Shown here: positions 55,830 to 64,000 of the stretch, one piece after another
Position numbering within the stretch: the first letter of the stretch is position 1
Layout: the number at the start of each line of letters is the position of its first letter
Assembly (NCBI RefSeq): GCF_037975245.1
Contig: NC_092570.1
Location: 15,422,001-15,486,000 of the forward strand
Direction of reading: 5' to 3'
Length of the DNA stretch: 64,000 bases
Origin: Apostichopus japonicus
Taxonomy: Eukaryota > Echinodermata > Holothuroidea > Aspidochirotida > Stichopodidae
Position numbers and translations under genes: made by a program
Notes under the pieces: model-generated
What the model saw: the letters and a program-made list of their open reading frames with translations, nothing else
The model's database searches: none
Told to the model about the DNA's origin: nothing

Positions 55830-56990
55830 AGTTCAAACGTTATAGTATGCAAAATCGGTAAAAAAAAATGGAAGGTCACGTGGGCAGATCTCCAACTGAT
55901 AATAACTCCAACATGTACCCTAGCTGATAATATCTGCAATGTATTCTATTGTCTGCTTCTGGTTTTATTCACTTAATATAAAGACTTTACGCTCAAATGA
56001 ATGTCGATCAATACATGTTCAGAGTGACATTGAAATCCGCACGGTGTTGAATTGATTGACCTTGAAGTACAATAAGGCCGTCTGCCTGATGCCATAACAA
56101 TGCTTAGGTTTTGAATTTTGCTCACACTTTTTGGTGACTAATTGGTGACTGACTTGAGTGAAAATGAGTACAATTTTGATATTAGGTTTGGTTTTTCTGT
56201 TTGTTAGCAGTGTCAAAATGTGCACATGGTTAAGCCAAGAATAAAAATGGCGGCTAGATGCTATGATGAATTTGAAGTTTCTTATTAATAGCCAGGATCG
56301 GAGTGTAGGTAATATAAAATATTCCCAGAAACATATAAGCCCACCATAAATGAGTTAGGAACGAGCGCTGAGATTTCACAATCTATTACTATAAGCTGCC
56401 ACGATACAGAAAATATATCGGCACGAAACCCTCAATAATATATAGAAAAACATGTACTTAAAACGAAAATGGTCACAGGGGAGGTCTCAATACCGAAGTA
56501 GAATCCTATAACAATACGTACAATATTGTATAAAGGACAAACACCAAAAAAAGATACAAATACAACCACAATGGTCGGAGCCAGGGCTACTACCGAACCG
56601 AACGATTCAGAACGGGAGGGAAGACTGATTCACATGTCTCACAATCTGATTCAACCGAGCTGATGAACAGATGTCACGTGACCTGTAATATTTATGTCAC
56701 TGTGCGCATCGAAAGCACATGTGACTGAAAACAGTGACATGTAGCCTAGATAAACAGAGAGCGACAGATATATTGACCAACAGCATCAAAATATATTCTC
56801 CACTGGCAGCTGAAACACATCGACTGCATGTACTTTAAGTCAAATGAAGTGGGAAGTTGGTTTTTCATTTTTGAATTGATATTTTACATCAATGTGCATT
56901 TCTGTATATACACCAATATCCCCATGCAAAACTGTTCATATACTTGTTTCACTTATGCACTTGTTTCATATTTAAAAGCAATATATAAAT
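55830..56990. other. Intergenic, nothing recognised
   Basis: AT-rich sequence. No exon-like segment was supported on either strand. Confidence 0.45.
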
Positions 56991-56993
56991 GCA

Positions 56994-57954
56994 CTAACAT
57001 GGGGTACTTGCAAATAGCTGATACTTTTTGAAGCAAATTGGTGATGACTCTGGAAATAACTTATCATGGCTAGTTAATGAGATTTGCTGAATGCCTTCAT
57101 ACTTATAGATGATACACTCCTCTGATAGCAAATTCTGTGACCTTGATGAGGAAAAAGTCAACTTTGATGATTGGAGGAATTGTTTATCCAGAAGTTCATC
57201 AATTTCTGTTTGGTGATCTCTTTTTATAGAGGTATCTTGATCTGAAACAAAATTTAAAAATTGTAAAACAATTACAATCCCTCAGGATACCTCCTCTATC
57301 TGAAAGTGACCTACAGTTGCTTTGTTGGGTTGGTGTGTGTGTTTTTGTGTGCATGAAATTTCTCTAAAAAAATGTTTTAAATTGAAGTCAATAAAACATG
57401 CTAATTACTTGAAGTTTTCAAAAAATCCTTCCCTGGAGGTCTTTACTTTCCAATTTGTTCTCACAAATATATACATGAGCACACAAGATGACTGAATGTC
57501 TGGTAAGGTAAATTTCCTCCTGCGTGATAGTCAAAACAGTCTAAGAATTTTGACCAAAGGATATTCGAAAAACCTGGCATAATTGTGATCAATAGAGCAT
57601 ACCTTTAACTCAAACTAAAATGCATTTTGACAAACTTCTTACCTTCAACTGCTTTATATGTTGAGGTAATTGTGTCACTCATTTTTTTGCTCTGATAATA
57701 TCTGTTTTTTGGTGAAAGCCACATAGCAATTACGGCGGTAGAACATTTCTTCAAAGCTGTCAGGCTGTTTTTTTTATTTTTTTTTATTTTTTGTAGGTGG
57801 CTACAACTTCATGAGCAACACCATACTGTGGGCCAGTTAATTCGCACCATTCCTCAGCACAGGCAATAACTTTTAACCAACTGATTGGAGTAAACTCTGT
57901 CAATGGCCCATCCTTCCCAACACTGTGAACTACACATTTGTGTGCAGTCATCAT
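56994..57954 (-). CDS. Probable minus-strand gene, possibly broken (unrecognised family)
   Basis: Three exon-like pieces lie on the minus strand. 57954-57784 starts MMTAHKCVVHSVGKDGPLTE and stays open for 56 codons. 57764-57643 encodes DSFEEMFYRRNCYVAFTKK and ends at donor GAAG|gtaag. 57241-56994 follows a textbook acceptor (tttgtttcag) and stays open for 82 codons to a stop. Pieces 2 and 3 join in phase 1 only if a run of seven A (57682-57688 on the plus strand) had six, so there is a frameshift or a sequencing error. The join between pieces 1 and 2 is A-rich and unclear. The W...C...YRRNCY..F pattern recalls repetitive, probably transposon-derived gene families of invertebrates, but that is only an impression. 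A SINE lies immediately 5' of the start. Confidence 0.4.
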
Positions 57955-58187
57955 TGTGGACTGTTAGCTCAGTGGTTAACGCCGGTGCCTTTCAATCATA
58001 AGGTCACAAGTTCGAGTCAATCCAAAACTAATGTATGTCGTCCAGTTACAGAGTTGTTTACATAATTTATAATCATGGACGTTAAATATGAATCTAAGAG
58101 CCTGACTTCGGTCAGCTTGCGGCTTTGATAAGCAAATGATGGCTTCTTCGCGAGTTCCTGCTTGCAGGAGGATCTAAAATACATCAT
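57955..58187 (+). mobile_element. tRNA-derived SINE (family S1)
   Basis: An A-box-like TTAGCTCAGTGGTTAACGCC, then AGGTCACAAGTTCGAGTC (B-box), then the same body as at 24983-25237 (ATCATGGACGTTAAATATG, GACTTCGGTCAGCTTGCGG), ending AGGAGGATCTAAAATACATC. Confidence 0.8.
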
Positions 58188-58189
58188 GA

Positions 58190-59305
58190 AACCGTCAGAG
58201 AAAATAGCAAATTAAAACATAAAGCGGAAGGCATGGAACTTTATTAGTTCACATATTCATAATAATAGCTAGTCAATATAGAGACCTTGGTGCAGTGAGG
58301 CACAGCGTCTGCTTTCCCAGCCCTTGGGATAGAGGCTAGGCCAAGTGAAATCCACTTGAACAGATCCTAGTGTTATGGTACATTGCACAAACCTTACAGA
58401 GCTGGCCTGGTTGTTTTAACAAAACTTCTTTGTCTCTTATTGACTTGTGCAAAGTCTAACAGGTCTATGCCATTAATAACTAGGGTTAGTCTGAGCATAC
58501 GTGCTTACTAAGTTCTAACGTCACATCAGTTAAGTTATCCCAGGCCTAGAACGGTTTTGATTATTTATTATGTTAAAACTAAAAGGAGCAACAACTAACG
58601 CACGTTACTCGTTACTCGTTAGGCGTACGTCTAGGGCCATATATTTGTTACAATTTAAGTCAACCATAGTTTTAAACTTGTACTTAAAAAACCCCTTTTT
58701 TTTAAACCCTGCCATTGCAAAATTTCCTCGATAAGTAGTCTAGGTATTAACCAAATCGGTTGTACCAACGTTTGATCGTCCTTATTATAAGGCAATCATA
58801 AACTAGGCCAAGCTAAGGCATAGCCTATATTAGTAATATTGTTACTTCTGCCTAATTAGTCTAACGGGTAGTAACGTCAACGAAGACCAGGCAGCTAGGC
58901 TTTTATAGTAATGCAATATCGCAATACAACCTACGTTAGGCTTTGCAGCGTAGGCACATAACCAACAGAAATTTCGACCTCAGCTGCCTATACAATATCA
59001 TACAAGTGTACACAAGTAACCACTTTTTTGGCTAAGTCGTTCTATTCTTACTTTTGTCAAAACTTTTTCTGATCACGTGGACTGTCATCTCCTTTATATT
59101 GAAGCAATGATGGGCTGTCGCCAGGCACCTTTAAATGCAGTCAGTGCGTAATCTAGGCTATCTACAGTAGATATGATATAAACAAAGTTCAGGCCGTGTC
59201 AAAAGGTCACGAGAAGCAGCCCTGTGATTGGTTAGTTGCCCAAAATCAGGCATGTCCCACAACCAGTTAAAATACCAACGTTTTACATTTTTACATTGCG
59301 TTTTT
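58190..59305. other. Intergenic, nothing recognised
   Basis: A short stretch at 58260-58420 with GTGCAGTGAGGCACAGCG looks repetitive. No gene is supported. Confidence 0.4.
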
Positions 59306-59307
59306 AC

Positions 59308-59690
59308 CAAGGGCGTAGGAACCGGGGGGCTGGGGGGGGGGGGCGCCAGCCCCCCAGTGAAAAATATGGGGGGCAGAAGTATCGTTCCGCCCCCCCCCCC
59401 CCCCCGCTCCGCAAGTCAGAAAACCCCTTTTTCATTTCCAAATGAGAAAAAAAATCTCATTTGAAGCACCAAATTGCATCTAAGGCCAGGTGAAAATGCA
59501 AAATTCTTTACAAAATGGAGTGGGTGTTGAAGTGTGCTATATTGCACCAAATTGCATCTGAGGCCACCTGGAAATGCAAACAAATTCCAAAGGGGAGAGG
59601 GATACCCCCTCCCCTTAGACCCCTCCCCCAGGCCAGCCATCAGTCTTCAGCCCCCCCCCCCCCACTCAAAAGTACCTTCCTACGCCACTG
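59308..59690. mobile_element. hAT-type MITE (family M1), perfect 8-bp duplication
   Basis: It runs from CAAGGGCGTAGGAACC to CCTTCCTACGCCACTG, flanked by GTTTTTAC at 59300-59307 and 59691-59698. It is nearly identical to the copy at 22297-22662 apart from poly-G and poly-C length. Confidence 0.92.
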
Positions 59691-59699
59691 GTTTTTACA

Positions 59700-61385
59700 T
59701 TAATGTGCAAGAACTGTTTTGTTGGCATAGTAAACTATGATTCTTACGATTATTCTCCGCATTTTTAAGCTTCAATCACACCAGTGAACCGAAAATGTGA
59801 GCTAAGGAAGCGAAAAACAACCCAGGCTCAAAAACTTGTGAAACAGCAAAGCAGGCAAATGTATTGTTTTTTTTTTTTTGGAGTGTGCAAAAATCCCAAA
59901 CTTTAAGAATTTTTCATTTACAAATAAGGCAAAAACCCTCCTGCTTTTTTTTGTACAAACAGAATGGTAATATATCTCTTTTGGAACAAATAATCAAACT
60001 TTTGCAATGTAACACGTTTTGAGTTATTGGCTGTCAAAGAAGACCTCTTTTGTATATCAGAGCAACTATGCAATCTCATAAATGAATATTGAGAAATATT
60101 GAGAGCTAGAACCCTGAAATTTGTTTAGTTGTAAACTATACCCTCACAGCTCTTACATGGTTAGTTACCTTGGTAAAAATTGGCTCTAGAGCATACACAA
60201 CTTGCAAATATATTAGAGCGGAAAGCATTTGAATCATTATTTCGTATTATTTGAACTGGACATATTAACCTCTGAAAGAATCAAGTATCCAGAAGCAATA
60301 CGGTAAGTTTAGGTATAATTTATCACTAAAAAATGGGATTGTTTAGTGAAAAATAGGATATACAACATACTTGATCTTAGTAATACAGTGAACAGCAGTG
60401 TGATGTGACAAACAATAAATTCACAATGACACATCAGGCTGTCCTGGAATGACCATTGACCTCAACAACAGGTTTCTTGTACTACATGTGGTAAATCAAC
60501 ATACTAAATCTGACATCTCTCCTTGTTTAAATATTGTATAAAACATGGTTTTCACAATTTGAACCCTGGTGAACTCAAACGACCAATGACCTCCGCCCAC
60601 AACATTAGGCTTCTTGTACTCAATGTGGTACAGTTGTCAGTTACATACCAAATATGCGATCTGTCCAAGCTTCTTTTGCGATATTATGTTTAGGAAGGTA
60701 CGTTAGTGTAGAGTTTATTTACTAGTATCGTCCACTTTTTTTACCCAATTCCATGGAAGAAACGCATGAAAACACTTGTTTATTCATTGCAATGAAAGGA
60801 AATGACACAATTTCGCAAGCTACATCGTTAAGACCGAAAGAAAGAAAGAGAAGGGCCTGACACAGACTAACCACAAACGTGAAAGTAGTCCTAGGCCCAA
60901 CGGTCGTAAACAAAATAGAGAGATTTGATTGGCGCATGATCTATTGGACCGGGCATGCAAATTTTGATTGAAGTTTGTAGAATCTACGGACTCGTTAATA
61001 AATCTGGCGAATTTGATTCAGCTCAAAATGATTAACTGCAGATAACTCAACTGCAATAATGCATATTGATATGGAAATTACATAGAACGGTGTCATTTTC
61101 ACTGAGATTTTAGTTCAGTAAGCTGGAAAGGTCCAGGTTTAAATTTGGCAAACAAGTATTGAGACTTTAAGGCATTTGAGCCACTTTTCTTGGGGCGGTT
61201 GTACAGATCAAATTTGGTGGTTGTACCAAAAGATCATCTTTGACGGTCATCTTTGACGGATCATCTTTGGCGGTTGTACAGATCATCTCAGATGGTCTTT
61301 GGTGCATAAATCGCTTCATTCACGTACGTAATGCACGAGCGTCATATATTAGTTGTTTCATCTTTCTTTTTTTGTTTGTTAAAGA
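59700..61385. other. Intergenic; degenerate repeat at 60430-60700
   Basis: The segment at 60430-60700 resembles the interspersed repeat at 25375-25800 (GAATGACCATTGACCTC and CTTCTTGTACTCAATGTGG phrases). Short tandem phrases GATCATCTTTG / GGCGGTTGTAC occur at 61190-61290. No gene is supported. Confidence 0.45.
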
Positions 61386-61391
61386 AAACAG

Positions 61392-61481
61392 GAATTTTGG
61401 AACTGAATATCGCTGTGTGGACTGTGGATGCAGAATATTGAATTCCGTTGCCATGGTAACAGATGATCTATACATGGGAAG
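61392..61481 (+). CDS. Isolated exon candidate, Cys-rich
   Basis: Between an acceptor (aaaacag) and a donor (GGGAAG|gtatct) the frame reads NFGTEYRCVDCGCRILNSVA, then a stretch ending TDDLYMGR. The C-x2-C-x-C spacing could belong to a small metal-binding or disulfide module. No neighbouring exons were identified, so it may be a remnant or part of a gene outside the window. The family is not recognised. Confidence 0.25.
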
Positions 61482-61489
61482 GTATCTAT

Positions 61490-64000
61490 GATTCTGTGTT
61501 ATGTTATATACGAACAGGAAACATTATACACAGGTGTGCTAAAATCTGATAACAACATCAGATCATTGGGATTATTTACCCAGTTTTTTAACAGTGCTTA
61601 TTAACATCCTTAATGATCAGAATACTGAGAAACAAATATATAAGTTACCATTACTATTATTCATGTCACAAGGGTGCTGAGAGGTACCCACAATGTAGAC
61701 AAATGCCGGTGTGACAGTACAGAGTGTCCCCCTGTACAAAGTGTCCACGGGGACAATCTGTACCAGCATATTTAGTCCGGTCGGACATTATCTGCTGAAA
61801 ATTGTGTCCCCACCTCACAGCAAATATAGTCCCGCCGGACGAAATGTCCTGGTACAGAATGTCCGCAAATACTTCATAGCATATTTTGTCCCGCATAAAA
61901 TTTAAGCATTTCGACATTCAAAAGGCAATTGAGTTCATTATATCAATAATTAGAGCAGATGCATACATAGGTAGATGTTACAGGAAATAAATGAGACGTT
62001 GTGCGTTGCTGCAAAACAAAAAATAGAACGGGAAAAAAAGAAAAGAAAAAGAAACAAGTCTTCCATCTGTAGAAGATGTTAATCATGTTTTTGTTGTGAT
62101 TGCTGCTATTTTATCCTCCGTATATGTTGCATGTTGTATTCGGCAACTACATTGCGTTCATAGTCATCTTTACAGAGGGAGAGATAGTATAAACCTAACC
62201 CCCCCCCCCCCAAACGGAGGGCGGGTACGGGATAGGGAATGCAACAGCTACAACAAAAAATGATAATTGCAGAGGTAAAATATTACGAACTTTAGGAGTC
62301 CAAACTTCATTGTTGCCGTATTTCCCTAACACACAGTGGGTAAGATTTGGCAAGTATGGTAACTGTACTTCATGGCTCTACGAGAGTTGCCTAGCCAATA
62401 TGAAATTTCATCCGTGCGTAAAGCTCATTATAGGACAGGAACCGAGGGTGTTTTCATCCTAAACGAAATCGGCAACGCTGTATACAAAACTCAGGCCCAT
62501 ACACATAATTTTGAGTGCAAGGATTCGGGGGGGGGGGGGTGGGATGGTAAGTTATCGAATGTGTGTCCTGGGGAGGCGTCTTCTTAAGTCTGTGACCTAT
62601 CTGTGATGAGTTCCAAAATATTTTTGTTTGCTAATAACAACCATGAAGTAGCTGGACTAGATACTTCTCTGACCTTGAAAATGTCAATACTTCCCCAACC
62701 CTCTCCGTATGGGCTTGACACCTATTTATTGACTTTCATTACTACTTTACTTTTTTATCCTTCCTTATTTTTGTCACTCAATCGTCGAGTCAAGGTTTTC
62801 TCCCTCTCAACAAGGTGGAGGGCCATTCCCCCACCCCCTGCCCCTAAGCTCCGTTGTGATGGCCATGCGTGAAGCAAATTTTCATTTGTATAGACAAATG
62901 GCATTCCAGGCAATTCCAGTGATAAAGGTTCGTTGTTTCTTATTATGAATGTTTCTTATTGGACAAAAGTGGTTCAAATTAGAAAAGATATATTAGAACG
63001 ATACCCTCTTCAAAAGAGCTGCAAACATACAGGAAACAAAACAAAGCCAAACAAGGGAAAGAATAAAGCAAATAGGACAGAGCAGGATGCAATATGCTAG
63101 ATTTTTTGTCTCATCATGTTTCTCACACTTTAAATATGTCATTCTTGTAGAGAAAAGTTTGTTCAAAGAAAGTTAATATAGTAAAAATCAAAACATGAAA
63201 TTGGATGATAGTCATGCACAAACACAAAATTCTGAATCTATATCAGACTGGGCAAAGAGTGAAAAATGATTATACATGGGATCAGGGAGGTAGGAGCCGG
63301 GGGGGGCACTGTCTGTACATGCTATTTTTAAAATGGCATCCCATATCTTTTTATAGCACGTTTAACAATTCACAATCTCAATAAATAGTATTGATAACAT
63401 ACTTACACATCATACATCATATTTAAGTGATATGGCCGGTGTGTATCGGTTTATAGCATATCGAGTGGTGGTTGTGGAATGAGAAAATGTCCCTCTGATG
63501 TTGTGTGCCCACACCCACTTCCTACCCCCTGCATGGGGAAATTTAACTGGAATGATGACTCTCCCTTGTAGCTCTGATGCAACTAAAGATAATCCATGCT
63601 TTCTAGAGCATCCTTCAAGCAGGGAGGTATTGCTTGATTAGAATGATATACTACTGTCACTCTTCTTCAAACAATATGTACTTGAAACTCTCATAATCCA
63701 CATGAAGAACATCCTCTTTAGAGTTTGGCAAAGACCTCAATAAAACCATGCAGAAGTTTCCCTATTAGAATTCCCCCCTTGAACTGCTTTCCACAAACAG
63801 TAGGATTACCTATATAATGCTTTAATGTGCAACTTGATACCGTCAAAAATTTAATCTTGATTGTAAATTACAAATAAAATAGCTGATTCTCATGTATCCA
63901 ACGGGTTTTTCGTTAAGACTTACACAGAAATCCATAACAGCAAAAGTTACAACAGGAAGAAGAATATGGTCGGTTATATGTTTTACTATGAGAACTTATC
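61490..64000. other. Intergenic to window end, nothing recognised
   Basis: At 61725-61890 there are several copies of GTCC-containing phrases (GAGTGTCCCC, AGTGTCCACGGGGAC, AATGTCCGC), suggesting a small repeat. A GGGAGGTAGGAGCCGGGGG fragment at 63286 looks like the left end of a MITE without its partner. No gene was recognised. Confidence 0.4.

Overview
This is eukaryotic nuclear DNA from an animal genome. It is AT-rich, has intron-interrupted genes with canonical GT-AG junctions and poly(A) signals, and is packed with microsatellites, tRNA-derived SINEs, hAT-type miniature elements, a DIRS-type tyrosine-recombinase retroelement relic and non-LTR fragments. That repeat mix suits a marine invertebrate, possibly a non-vertebrate deuterostome such as an echinoderm or hemichordate. 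The species cannot be fixed from the sequence alone, and there is no bacterial-style gene organisation.

Three plus-strand host genes form the backbone. Gene A (10555-17318, 339 aa) and gene B (28433-35622, 336 aa) are tandem paralogues with eight coding exons each and identical intron phases. Each encodes a short cytoplasmic N-terminus, one membrane span, and an ectodomain with the fold signature of bacterial family 3 (amino-acid type) solute-binding proteins. The Arg and Asp that normally hold an amino-acid ligand are kept, and eight cysteines are conserved. Gene C (46776-50517, 224 aa) looks like a chimera. Its first coding exon is a shortened copy of the gene B membrane-anchor exon, and its remaining four exons encode a LAMP-like luminal domain, a C-terminal membrane span and a short tail. 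The B-like exon arrived on a segmental duplication: the region upstream of B (about 17.9-28.8 kb) is echoed, shortened, upstream of C (about 43.7-47.0 kb). Homology stops at a TA microsatellite in intron 1, and the splice phase (1) fits on both sides.

Layout: 1-10.5 kb is repeat-rich, with nested hAT miniature elements, a hAT transposase relic, a CCCTT array and an uncertain small upstream exon at 3362-3430. 10.5-17.4 kb is gene A. 17.4-28.4 kb is the first copy of the duplicated segment, carrying a transposon with an internal 120-bp satellite, several hAT MITEs and SINEs. 28.4-36.3 kb is gene B, with large microsatellites in its introns. 36.3-43.7 kb holds SINEs, a 150-bp tandem repeat and the DIRS relic. 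43.7-50.6 kb is the second copy of the segment plus gene C. 50.6-64 kb is mostly non-coding, with a probable solo LTR, a non-LTR reverse transcriptase fragment, a nested hAT complex with a long hairpin, a probable broken minus-strand gene (56994-57954) and one isolated exon candidate (61392-61481).

If the models are right, A and B display an amino-acid-binding module on the outside of the cell or in the lumen of the secretory pathway, while C has reused the same anchor exon as a signal peptide for a LAMP-type protein. All homology statements were made by eye from motifs, without database searches.
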